Source: an uncultured Lachnospiraceae bacterium (GTDB lineage: Bacteria > Bacillota > Clostridia > Lachnospirales > Lachnospiraceae). From it: a stretch of 16,386 bases of DNA. A program made the translations under genes and the position numbers. Location of the stretch: the NCBI GenBank assembly GCA_900553355.1, contig USDK01000059.1, positions 1 to 16,386 of the forward strand, written 5' to 3'. Numbering within the stretch: the stretch's first letter is position 1; each line of letters begins with the position of its first letter. The notes below the pieces were generated by a model. It was not told the origin of the DNA. It ran no database searches and saw only the letters and a program-made list of their open reading frames with translations. This document shows positions 5,065 through 11,227 of the stretch, in pieces.

Positions 5065-6417
5065 ATGGCATTTGACAGTTTGACAGAAAAACTTCAGAAT
5101 ATATTTAAAAATCTGCGCAGTAAGGGAAGGCTGACAGAGGATGACGTAAAAGAGGCGCTCAAAGAGATCAAGCGCGCGCTGCTTGCAGCAGACGTCAATT
5201 TTAAGGTGGTCAAGGACTTTATTAAGAATGTCCAGGAACGGGCGATCGGACAGGACGTGATGAATGGACTAAATCCGGGGCAGATGGTGATCAAGATCGT
5301 CAATGAAGAGCTGGTTCGTCTGATGGGCTCTGAGACAACGGAGATCGCACTCCAGCCGGGAAGCGCCATTACGGTGATTATGATGGCCGGTCTTCAGGGA
5401 GCCGGTAAGACGACCACGACGGCCAAGCTGGCAGGAAAGTATAAGCTGAAGGGGAAAAAGCCGCTTCTCGTAGCCTGTGATGTCTATCGTCCGGCAGCGA
5501 TCAAACAGCTGCAGGTCAACGGAGAAAAGCAAGGCGTGGAAGTGTTCGCCATGGGCGAGAACAATAAGCCGTCTAATATTGCCAAGGCCGCCTTGGAACA
5601 TGCGAAGAAGAACGGGAATAATCTCGTGATTCTGGATACGGCAGGACGTCTTCACATTGATGAAGATATGATGGCTGAGCTTCAGGAGATCAAAGAGACG
5701 GTGACTGTTCATCAGACAATCCTGGTCATTGATGCCATGACCGGACAGGACGCCGTGAATGTGGCTAAAGATTTTAATGACAAGATCGGCATCGACGGTG
5801 TGATCGTTACAAAGCTGGATGGTGATACCAGAGGCGGTGCGGCGCTGTCAGTCAAGGCTGTGACCGGCAAACCGATCTTCTATGTAGGTATGGGCGAGAA
5901 GCTTTCGGATCTGGAACAGTTTTATCCGGACCGTATGGCATCCAGGATCTTAGGCATGGGAGACGTGCTGACACTTATCGAGAAGGCAGAAGCCCAGATT
6001 GATGAAGAAAAAGCAAAGCAGATGACCCAGAAGCTTAAGAAAGCCCAGTTTGATTTTGATGATTATCTGGAGAGCATGAAGCAGATGCGGAATATGGGAG
6101 GTCTGGGAAGCATCATGAGTATGATGCCGGGCCTTGGGGCCATGGGCGGAAAGAAGATGAAAAATCTGGATGACGAGCAGACTGCCCAGGCAGAGAAGAA
6201 TCTGGCGAGAATGGAAGCAATGATATATTCCATGACGCCGGCGGAGAGAAGAGATCCTGATCTTCTCAATCCGTCAAGAAAACACAGGATTGCAAAAGGC
6301 GCCGGAGTAGACATCAGCGAAGTAAACCGAATGGTCAAGCAGTTCGGTGAAATGCGCAAGCTCATGAAGATGGTGGGAAAAGGCGGAAGAAAAGGGAAGT
6401 TCAGGCTTCCGTTCTGA
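5065..6417 (+). CDS. ffh: Signal recognition particle GTPase Ffh (SRP54)
   Basis: Ffh binds SRP RNA and signal sequences on nascent chains and docks with FtsY to target proteins to the membrane. The 450 aa are the normal length. The N domain is residues 1-90; the G domain carries P-loop GLQGAGKTTT at about 109, DTAGR at about 191, and TKLDGDTRGGAAL near 249; the M domain (from about 300) is methionine-rich (MRNMGGLGSIMSMMPGLGAMGG). The RNA-binding motif reads NPSRKHRIAKGAGVDISEVN, near the canonical SRxRIAxGSG, with Lys and Ala substitutions at variable positions. The tail is GKGGRKGKFRLPF. AGAGGAG lies 8 nt upstream and overlaps the ylxM end. SRP RNA itself was not found in the window. Confidence 0.98.
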   Translation: MAFDSLTEKLQNIFKNLRSKGRLTEDDVKEALKEIKRALLAADVNFKVVKDFIKNVQERAIGQDVMNGLNPGQMVIKIVNEELVRLMGSETTEIALQPGSAITVIMMAGLQGAGKTTTTAKLAGKYKLKGKKPLLVACDVYRPAAIKQLQVNGEKQGVEVFAMGENNKPSNIAKAALEHAKKNGNNLVILDTAGRLHIDEDMMAELQEIKETVTVHQTILVIDAMTGQDAVNVAKDFNDKIGIDGVIVTKLDGDTRGGAALSVKAVTGKPIFYVGMGEKLSDLEQFYPDRMASRILGMGDVLTLIEKAEAQIDEEKAKQMTQKLKKAQFDFDDYLESMKQMRNMGGLGSIMSMMPGLGAMGGKKMKNLDDEQTAQAEKNLARMEAMIYSMTPAERRDPDLLNPSRKHRIAKGAGVDISEVNRMVKQFGEMRKLMKMVGKGGRKGKFRLPF

Positions 6418-6423
6418 CATACG

Positions 6424-6448
6424 GTATATCGCGCATGACGCGTTATAT
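6424..6448 (+). other. Small hairpin just after ffh
   Basis: CGCG (6430-6433) pairs with CGCG (6439-6442) around CATGA, followed after a T-T mismatch by four A-T pairs and a G-T pair. It begins 6 nt after the ffh stop. It lacks a proper T-tract, so it could stabilise the 3' end of ffh mRNA or be part of the structured RNA that follows. Confidence 0.45.
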
Positions 6449-6449
6449 A

Positions 6450-6639
6450 TATGATGCCAGGGGCAAAAGGTCTAAACCCACTTGAGCTTGCTCATAAGTG
6501 GGTGCTGGACCTTGGGACCCACCCCGATATGAGCATAAGAGTGGGATGTGTATCCCACGATATGCGAATATTGGGTAGGATTGTGGGAGTGCGCAGCACG
6601 GAACAATCCGCAGGCATCATAGTTAGGGGCTTTTGCTCC
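6450..6639 (+). ncRNA. Candidate structured RNA between ffh and rpsP (unrecognised class)
   Basis: About 190 nt, GC-richer than its flanks. Closing helix P1: TATGATGCC (6450-6458) with GGCATCATA (6613-6621), 9 bp. Inside are three hairpins. H1: ACCCACTT (6476-6483) with AAGTGGGT (6496-6503), apical GAG-CTTG-CTC, plus lower helix AAGGTC (6467-6472) with GACCTT (6508-6513). H2: ACCCA (6517-6521) with TGGGT (6572-6576), a 5-nt bulge, ATAT/ATAT, GA/GA, GCATA/TATGC, AGA/GA, GTGGGAT/ATCCCAC with loop GTGT. H3: GGATTGT (6578-6584) with ACAATCC (6603-6609), an inner G/A-rich loop and GTGC/GCAC. A further helix GGGGCAAAAG (6460-6469) with CTTTTGCTCC (6630-6639) would make a pseudoknot or an alternative fold. 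I do not recognise an Rfam class. It could be an rpsP leader or a processed small RNA. Pairings are seen; function is inferred. Confidence 0.72.
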
Positions 6640-6681
6640 AATATAAAAATAAAATATTTTAAATTATGGAGGTAATGAAAC

Positions 6682-6927
6682 ATGGCAGTAAAAATCAGAT
6701 TAAGAAGAATGGGACAGAAGAAGGCTCCTTTCTATAGAATCATCGTAGCTGATTCCAGATCACCAAGAGATGGAAAGTTCATCGATGAGATCGGAACCTA
6801 TGATCCGAACTGCGATCCAAGTGCGATCAAAGTAGATGAGGAAGCAGCTAAGAAGTGGCTGGCAAACGGCGCGCAGCCGACAGAGACTGTCAGCAAGATT
6901 TTCAAAGTGGCAGGTATCGAGAAATAA
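6682..6927 (+). CDS. rpsP: 30S ribosomal protein S16
   Basis: S16 is a small 30S subunit protein needed for early central/5' domain assembly. The 81 residues start MAVKIRLRRMGQKKAPFYRI and contain VADSRSPRDGKFIDEIGTYDP, the family hallmark, and the C-terminal GAQPTETVSKIF. Length is typical. GGAGGT (6668-6673) lies 8 nt before ATG. The gene follows ffh after a 264-nt gap holding the candidate structured RNA, and precedes khpA by 23 nt with its own GGAGGT site, so rpsP and khpA are co-transcribed. The AT-rich stretch 6640-6667 between the RNA and the ribosome binding site is unstructured. Confidence 0.97.
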   Translation: MAVKIRLRRMGQKKAPFYRIIVADSRSPRDGKFIDEIGTYDPNCDPSAIKVDEEAAKKWLANGAQPTETVSKIFKVAGIEK

Positions 6928-6950
6928 AGCATGCTTTGGAGGTGCACACG

Positions 6951-7181
6951 ATGAAAGAATTAGTAGAAGTGATTGCAAAAGCATTGGTGGATGATCCGGA
7001 CAGCGTGGTTGTGACGGAACGGGAGGATAAAAAAACGACGATCCTGGAGGTTCGGGTTGCTGATTCTGATATGGGAAAGGTAATCGGAAAACAGGGACGT
7101 ATCGCCAAGGCAATCCGCTCAGTCGTGAAAGCGGCCGCTGCGAAAGAGGATAAAAAAGTCATCGTTGATATTTTAGATTAA
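6951..7181 (+). CDS. khpA: KH-domain RNA-binding protein KhpA (YlqC)
   Basis: KhpA is a small single KH-domain RNA-binding protein that works with KhpB (EloR/Jag) in cell elongation and division in related Firmicutes. The 76 aa begin MKELVEVIAKALVDDPDSV and carry the RNA-binding GxxG loop as IGKQGRIAKAIRSVVKAAA in the middle, ending KKVIVDILD. The length is standard. An upstream in-frame reading that extends back into rpsP (from 6855) is rejected, since ATG 6951 has GGAGGT (6938-6943) 7 nt upstream. It is followed by two hairpins, one with a T-run, so part of the operon message probably ends here. Confidence 0.94.
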   Translation: MKELVEVIAKALVDDPDSVVVTEREDKKTTILEVRVADSDMGKVIGKQGRIAKAIRSVVKAAAAKEDKKVIVDILD

Positions 7182-7183
7182 TG

Positions 7184-7243
7184 GAATGGGACGGCCCATT
7201 CGGGAAGGGCAGACACGTAAAATGAGCGTCTGCCCTGTTTTTT
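7184..7243 (+). terminator. Tandem hairpins with T-tract between khpA and rimM
   Basis: First hairpin: GAATGGG (7184-7190) with CCCATTC (7195-7201), loop ACGG. Second: GGGCAGAC (7207-7214) with GTCTGCCC (7228-7235), 13-nt loop, then TGTTTTTT to 7243. The second has terminator geometry inside an otherwise conserved operon, so it may act as a partial terminator or an attenuator. I see no clear promoter between it and rimM. Confidence 0.72.
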
Positions 7244-7290
7244 GCACGATACGCCCGGAGAGCAAGGGCCGGAGTGAAATGGAGAGAGAT

Positions 7291-7797
7291 ATGGAACAAT
7301 TACTTCAGGTAGGAGTCATCACACAAACTCATGGTATCCGCGGAGAAGTCAAAGTGTTTCCGACGACAGATGATGCCGGCAGATTCCGGGAACTGAAAGA
7401 GGTAGTCCTGGATACAGGAAAAGAGATGCTTCACATGGAGATTGAGCATGTAAAGTTTTTCAAACAGTTTGTGATTGTAAAGTTCAGGGGGATCGACAAC
7501 ATTAATGAGGTAGAAAGATTCAGAAGGTGTTCCCTTCTGGTTGCCAGAGAGAATGCGGTCCCGCTTGAGGAAGATGAATATTATATTGCTGATATGATCG
7601 GCCTGGAGGTAGAGACAGAGGATGGAGAGAAATTCGGTGTTCTGAAAGATGTGATCGAGACGGGGGCCAACGACGTATACGTGGTAGACAGTATTTCCCA
7701 TGGAGAGGTCCTCATCCCGGCTATCAAAGACTGTATTCTTCATGTAGATATTGAGGCAGGAAAGATGACCGTCCATTTGATGGATGGATTGATATAG
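7291..7797 (+). CDS. rimM: Ribosome maturation factor RimM
   Basis: RimM binds S19 and the head of the 30S subunit and promotes 16S maturation. The 168 aa match the family: the N-terminal beta-barrel domain opens LLQVGVITQTHGIRGEVKVF with the conserved THGIRGEVKV, and a linker leads to a C-terminal PRC-barrel domain containing DEYYIADMIGLEVE and ANDVYVV. The tail DILHVDIEAGKMTV-like end (residues near CILHVDIEAGKMTVHLMDGL) is normal. Start ATG 7291 has GGAG 6 nt upstream; ATG 7279 (adding MERD) also has GGAG 4 nt upstream and cannot be excluded. A reading from 7186 would cross the terminator hairpins and is rejected. The stop codon lies in the trmD ribosome binding site, so the two are coupled. 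Confidence 0.94.
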   Translation: MEQLLQVGVITQTHGIRGEVKVFPTTDDAGRFRELKEVVLDTGKEMLHMEIEHVKFFKQFVIVKFRGIDNINEVERFRRCSLLVARENAVPLEEDEYYIADMIGLEVETEDGEKFGVLKDVIETGANDVYVVDSISHGEVLIPAIKDCILHVDIEAGKMTVHLMDGLI

Positions 7798-7808
7798 GAG
7801 TGCAGAGG

Positions 7809-8561
7809 ATGAATTTTTATATAATGACCTTGTTTCCGGAGATGGTGATGGACGGACTAGGTACCAGTATCATCGGGAGGGCGTCAAAAAACGGCCTTTT
7901 GAATATTGAGGCGGTAAATATCCGGGATTATGCGTTTAATAAGCATCAGAGTGTGGATGATTATCCATATGGAGGAGGAGCCGGAATGCTGATGCAGGCC
8001 GAGCCGGTCTATCAATGTTATCAGGCCCTTAGAGAAAGGATAGGAAAGACGCCGAGAGTGGTCTATCTTTCGCCCCAGGGAAAAACCTTTCACCAGGAGA
8101 TGGCAGAAGAATTTGCCCGGGAAGAGGAGCTGGTGTTTTTATGTGGACATTACGAAGGAATTGATGAGCGTGTACTGGAAGAGATCGTGACGGATTATGT
8201 TTCAATCGGAGACTATGTGGTGACTGGCGGAGAGCTGCCGGCGATGATCATGGTGGATGCCATCTCACGTCTGGTTCCGGGGGTCCTGCATAATGATGTG
8301 TCTGCTGAGTTTGAGAGTTTTCAGGGTCATCTGCTGGAATATCCTCAGTATTCCAGACCTGAGATCTGGCATGATAAACGTGTGCCGGAGGTGCTTTTGT
8401 CCGGACATCATGCCAATATTGAAAAATGGAGGCGTGAGCAGTCGGTGATCCGTACGGCGAAGAACAGGCCGGATCTGCTGGAACAGGCAGATCTTACAGA
8501 GAAAGAGCGAAAGCTGGCAGAGGAGATCCTGGAAGGGCAGTATGGAAAGAAACCGGAATAA
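7809..8561 (+). CDS. trmD: tRNA (guanine-N1-)-methyltransferase TrmD
   Basis: TrmD methylates G37 of tRNAs with a purine at position 36, using S-adenosylmethionine, and protects reading frame maintenance. The 250 aa (from ATG 7809) start MNFYIMTLFPEMVMDGLGTS. The SPOUT trefoil-knot motifs appear in order: YLSPQG near 86-91, LCGHYEGIDERVLEEIV near 111-127, and SIGDYVVTGGELP near 132-144; the C-terminal helical region includes YSRPEIW. AGGAG (7796-7800) overlaps the rimM stop and lies 8 nt before the start; a GTG at 7800 lies inside that site. rimM and trmD overlap in signals, as in many genomes. There is no terminator after it; a new promoter begins 4 nt after its stop. Confidence 0.97.
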   Translation: MNFYIMTLFPEMVMDGLGTSIIGRASKNGLLNIEAVNIRDYAFNKHQSVDDYPYGGGAGMLMQAEPVYQCYQALRERIGKTPRVVYLSPQGKTFHQEMAEEFAREEELVFLCGHYEGIDERVLEEIVTDYVSIGDYVVTGGELPAMIMVDAISRLVPGVLHNDVSAEFESFQGHLLEYPQYSRPEIWHDKRVPEVLLSGHHANIEKWRREQSVIRTAKNRPDLLEQADLTEKERKLAEEILEGQYGKKPE

Positions 8562-8564
8562 TGG

Positions 8565-8593
8565 TTGCAAAACCCGGAAAGCACGATTATAAT
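8565..8593 (+). promoter_or_regulatory. Strong sigma-A promoter of the thiamin cassette
   Basis: TTGCAA (8565-8570), 17-bp spacer, TATAAT (8588-8593, perfect -10). The -35 begins 4 nt after the trmD stop. The start would be near 8600, just ahead of the TPP aptamer, so all thi transcripts from it contain the riboswitch. Confidence 0.85.
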
Positions 8594-8607
8594 AAGTCAT
8601 ATAAATA

Positions 8608-8697
8608 CATGGGGAGCTGGCGGAAAAGCCGGCTGAGAGGAAGCGTATATCCCGTTTCGACCCACGACCTGATTTGGATAATGCCAACGTAGGGAGT
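8608..8697 (+). promoter_or_regulatory. TPP riboswitch aptamer (THI box)
   Basis: The aptamer senses thiamin pyrophosphate. The hallmark blocks are CTGAGA (8633-8638), which follows a GCCGGC helix partner of GGGGAGCTGGC, and ACCTGAT (8667-8673) with GGATAATGCCAACGTAGGGA (8676-8695). The last block binds the pyrophosphate helix. The variable P3 stem (8639-8664) is short. It lies in the leader of thiW-thiC and is followed by a terminator hairpin, so high TPP should lower thi expression. The antiterminator pairing is not obvious to me. Confidence 0.97.
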
Positions 8698-8717
8698 CTA
8701 TACCGAGAATGATAGAG

Positions 8718-8748
8718 ACAGAGATGCCCTGCGCGTCTCTGTTTTTTT
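8718..8748 (+). terminator. Riboswitch-controlled terminator ahead of thiW
   Basis: ACAGAGA (8718-8724) pairs with TCTCTGT (8736-8742), with three more inner pairs including a T-G pair, then a run of seven T's (8742-8748). It lies 20 nt after the aptamer, the position of the expression platform. ATAGAGA upstream could compete for the 3' arm in the anti-terminated state. Confidence 0.88.
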
Positions 8749-8803
8749 ATGGTTCTGTACTCTGGCATGATTCTCATCTGCAAGAAAGGAGATGCATGCA
8801 GAT

Positions 8804-9307
8804 ATGACACAGCAAAGGACAACAAAAAAACTTGCCATGGCAGGAGTGCTGACAGCCCTTGCTACTATTGGGAGTATGATCAGCTTCCCGGTGGCCGGAA
8901 GCCAGTGCGCGCCGGTGCAGCATATGGTCAATATTCTGGCGGCGGTTACGCTTGGCCCCTGGTGGGGGACTGGGATCGCTTTTTGTGCCAGCCTTCTTCG
9001 GAATCTTCTGGGAATCGGAAGCCTGATGGCTTTCCCGGGGAGTATGATCGGGGCGCTCTGTTGCGGAGTGGTCTATGCAAAGTGGCGGAGACTGGGAATG
9101 ACTTGTATAGCAGAGGCTCTTGGGACAGGGATCCTGGGCGGACTTTGTGCTTATCCTGTGGCGGAGTTCCTGATGGGAGCCGGGCCTGCAGGATTGTTCG
9201 TCTATGTGGTACCTTTCCTGATTTCTACGACAGCAGGGAGCATCCTGGCCTTTCTTCTGATCACCGTTCTGGAAAAAGGCGGAGTCATGAGACAGATCTG
9301 GGAATAA
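8804..9307 (+). CDS. thiW: ThiW, ECF-type S-component for thiazole uptake
   Basis: ThiW is a membrane S-component of an ECF transporter, predicted to import the thiazole moiety (hydroxyethylthiazole), which is joined to the pyrimidine in thiamin synthesis. The 167 aa are mostly hydrophobic with about five helices: LAMAGVLTALATIGSMISFP, GSQCAPVQHMVNILAAVTLG, the loop and helix around FCASLLRNLLGIGSLMAFPG, a GILGGLCAYPVAEFLMGAG segment and PFLISTTAGSILAFLLITVL. The start is ATG 8804; the ATG at 8792 overlaps the AAAGGAG ribosome binding site itself, though the spacing to 8804 (12 nt) is long. The ECF ATPase/T-component would be elsewhere. Together with thiC downstream and the TPP riboswitch upstream, the role is well supported. 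Confidence 0.9.
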   Translation: MTQQRTTKKLAMAGVLTALATIGSMISFPVAGSQCAPVQHMVNILAAVTLGPWWGTGIAFCASLLRNLLGIGSLMAFPGSMIGALCCGVVYAKWRRLGMTCIAEALGTGILGGLCAYPVAEFLMGAGPAGLFVYVVPFLISTTAGSILAFLLITVLEKGGVMRQIWE

Positions 9308-9350
9308 ACAAGAAACAGATAAGACAGATAGAAAAATGGAGGTAGGAAAG

Positions 9351-10661
9351 ATGAAAGATTACACGACACAGATGGATGCGGCGAGAAAAGGGATTCTGAC
9401 GCCGCAGATGAAGACCGTGGCCAGGAAGGAACGGATGCCGGAGGAGCAGCTGATGCGTCTGGTGGCAGAAGGAAAAGTAGCAATCTGCGCCAATAAAAGG
9501 CATAAATGTCTGGACCCGGAAGGTGTGGGAAGTATGCTCCGCACAAAGGTAAATGTAAATCTGGGTGTATCCAGGGACTGTAAGGACTATGACATCGAGA
9601 TGAAAAAGGTTATGAGCGCGGTAGAGCTGGGGGCCGAGGCGATTATGGATCTTTCCAGCCATGGAGATACCCAGCCTTTCCGCCAGAAGCTGACAAGTGA
9701 GTGCCCGGTGATGATCGGGACGGTTCCCGTATATGACAGTGTAATCCATTATCAGAGGGATCTTGCGACTTTGACGGCACAGGATTTTATCGATGTTATC
9801 CGCCTTCACGCAGAAGACGGCGTGGATTTTGTGACGCTCCACTGCGGCATCACCAGGAAGACGATCGAACAGATCCGGAAGCATAAACGGAAGATGAATA
9901 TCGTAAGCCGGGGAGGCAGCCTGGTATTCGCCTGGATGAGCATGACAGGAGAGGAAAATCCGTTTTATGAGTATTTTGATCAGATCCTGGATATCTGTGA
10001 GGAGTATGACGTGACTATTTCTCTGGGAGATGCCTGCCGGCCGGGATGCCTGGCTGATGCGACAGATGTATGCCAGATCGAGGAGCTGGTGCGTCTTGGC
10101 GAGCTGACCAAGCGTGCCTGGGATCATAATGTACAGGTTATGGTGGAAGGACCAGGACATGTGCCGCTTGATCAGGTGGCTGCCAATATGGAAGTGCAGA
10201 AGAGTATCTGTATGGGCGCGCCGTTCTATGTACTGGGACCGCTGGTGACAGATATCGCACCTGGATACGATCATATTACCGGAGCCATCGGCGGAGCTGT
10301 GGCTGCCATGAGCGGTGCTGCTTTTCTGTGTTATGTAACGCCGGCGGAGCATCTGGCTCTCCCGAATGTAGATGATGTCAAACAGGGAATCATTGCATCA
10401 AAGATTGCGGCGCACGCGGCAGACATTGCTAAAGGCGTTCCTGGAGCCCGAGAGATCGATGACCGCATGGCTGATGCCAGAAGAAACCTGGACTGGGATG
10501 GACAGTTCGCCTGCGCACTGGATCCGGAGACTGCAAAAGCAATCCGCGACAGCAGAAAACCAGAGGACGATCACAGCGATACCTGCAGCATGTGTGGGAA
10601 ATTTTGTGCAGTCCGCAGTATGAATAAGGCCCTGGCAGGGGAATATATAGATATACTGTAA
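9351..10661 (+). CDS. thiC: Phosphomethylpyrimidine synthase ThiC
   Basis: ThiC is a radical-SAM-type enzyme that converts aminoimidazole ribotide to hydroxymethylpyrimidine phosphate. The 436 aa are the short form found in Clostridia and archaea. Visible: MKDYTTQMDAARKGILTPQM at the start, IMDLSSHGDTQPF near 110, DFVTLHCGITRKTI, VSRGGSLVFAWM, SLGDACRPGCLADATD, VMVEGPGHVPLDQ, YVLGPLVTDIAPGYDHIT, and the C-terminal cluster site CSMCGKFC. That site is CX2CX3C rather than the CX2CX4C of enterobacterial ThiC, which fits the short form as I recall it. GGAGG (9338-9342) lies 8 nt before ATG 9351; an ATG at 9336 abuts that site. It follows thiW by 43 nt and is under TPP control. Confidence 0.97.
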   Translation: MKDYTTQMDAARKGILTPQMKTVARKERMPEEQLMRLVAEGKVAICANKRHKCLDPEGVGSMLRTKVNVNLGVSRDCKDYDIEMKKVMSAVELGAEAIMDLSSHGDTQPFRQKLTSECPVMIGTVPVYDSVIHYQRDLATLTAQDFIDVIRLHAEDGVDFVTLHCGITRKTIEQIRKHKRKMNIVSRGGSLVFAWMSMTGEENPFYEYFDQILDICEEYDVTISLGDACRPGCLADATDVCQIEELVRLGELTKRAWDHNVQVMVEGPGHVPLDQVAANMEVQKSICMGAPFYVLGPLVTDIAPGYDHITGAIGGAVAAMSGAAFLCYVTPAEHLALPNVDDVKQGIIASKIAAHAADIAKGVPGAREIDDRMADARRNLDWDGQFACALDPETAKAIRDSRKPEDDHSDTCSMCGKFCAVRSMNKALAGEYIDIL

Positions 10662-10662
10662 G

Positions 10663-10748
10663 GTGGGGACACCCTGTTTTCCAGAAAGGGACACGGGGAA
10701 CCGCGTAAGGGGACGTACACTTTCGCAGAAAGTGTACGTCCCCTTACG
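10663..10748. repeat. REP/MITE-like palindromic element after thiC
   Basis: Begins 1 nt after the thiC stop. Part one has GTGGGGACACCC and GGGACACGGGGAAC, which are imperfectly complementary to each other. Part two is a perfect 21-bp inverted repeat, 10704-10724 with 10728-10748, loop GCA, with arm start CGTAAGGGGACGTACACTTT. It is not a terminator because AAAAGTGC rather than a T-run follows. GGGGAC-rich palindromes of this type often occur as dispersed REP elements linked to RAYT transposases; that link is inference here. Confidence 0.7.
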
Positions 10749-10756
10749 AAAAGTGC

Positions 10757-10785
10757 TTGCAATCCGTAGTGGGATATGGTAAACT
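10757..10785 (+). promoter_or_regulatory. Promoter of rplS
   Basis: TTGCAA (10757-10762), 17-bp spacer, TAAACT (10780-10785), with TGG directly before the -10, i.e. an extended -10. The predicted start is near 10792, giving a leader of about 78 nt. It lies between the palindrome and the gene. Confidence 0.8.
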
Positions 10786-10789
10786 ATAA

Positions 10790-10832
10790 CATGCTGTGAA
10801 GAGAAAAGAGATGGTCCTCTGGTACATTTGTA
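10790..10832 (+). promoter_or_regulatory. Candidate L19 leader RNA
   Basis: Between promoter and rplS, ATG (10791-10793) can pair with CAT (10825-10827) and AGAG with CTCT (10817-10820), enclosing an A-rich loop. L19 messages of low-GC Firmicutes carry a short autoregulatory leader that binds the ribosomal protein. The position and stem layout fit, but I could not match a consensus, so the identification is tentative. Confidence 0.4.
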
Positions 10833-10869
10833 TTTAAGAACATCCGATTAATTAAGGAGGTCACGCAGT

Positions 10870-11217
10870 ATGAACGACATTATTAAGAACATTGAAGCAG
10901 CTCAGTTAAAGGAAGCTGCACCGGAGTTCCATGTAGGAGACACCGTAAAGGTATATGGTAAGATCAAGGAAGGAAACCGTGAAAGAATCCAGGTATTTGA
11001 AGGAACTGTCCTGAAGAGACAGGGAGGCGGAGCAAGAGAGACTTTCACCGTAAGAAAGAATTCCAACGGAATCGGTGTTGAGAAGACATGGCCGCTGCAT
11101 TCACCAAACGTAGAGAAGGTTGAAGTTGTCAGAAGAGGTAAAGTAAGAAGAGCGAAACTGAACTACTTAAGAGACCGCGTTGGTAAGAAGGCAAAGGTAA
11201 AAGAATTAGTAAAATAG
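10870..11217 (+). CDS. rplS: 50S ribosomal protein L19
   Basis: L19 lies at the interface of the 30S and 50S subunits. The 115 aa include the family landmarks FHVGDTVKVYGKIKEGNRER, then IQVFEGTVLKRQGGGARETF, TVRKNSNGIGVEKTWPLHSP and VRRGKVRRAKLNYLRDRVGK. Length is standard. AAGGAGG (10854-10860) lies 9 nt upstream. In most Bacillota rplS sits directly after trmD in one operon; here a thiamin cassette and a REP-like element separate them and rplS has its own promoter and its own terminator, so its dosage is set separately from trmD. Confidence 0.98.
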   Translation: MNDIIKNIEAAQLKEAAPEFHVGDTVKVYGKIKEGNRERIQVFEGTVLKRQGGGARETFTVRKNSNGIGVEKTWPLHSPNVEKVEVVRRGKVRRAKLNYLRDRVGKKAKVKELVK

Positions 11218-11227
11218 TTGTGAATGA

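Noticed and set aside
6450..6639. SRP RNA (ffs) next to ffh
   Set aside because: The conserved GGAA-type apical loop and AGCAGCC-like segment of bacterial SRP RNA are absent, and the fold has several hairpins instead of one long rod.
6451..6675. 74-codon open frame between ffh and rpsP
   Set aside because: No ribosome binding site, starts inside the P1 helix and covers the structured RNA; its ATG and length look accidental. Strong secondary structure explains the region better.
8749..9345. 198-codon frame over thiW in another reading frame
   Set aside because: Starts in the riboswitch terminator region, has no family similarity, and thiW itself explains the sequence.
9285..10352. 355-codon frame on the minus strand opposite thiC
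   Set aside because: Antisense shadow of a highly conserved gene with no ribosome binding site or recognisable domain.
10704..10748. Palindrome after thiC as an intrinsic terminator
   Set aside because: The stem is followed by AAAAGTGC, not a T-run, on either strand.
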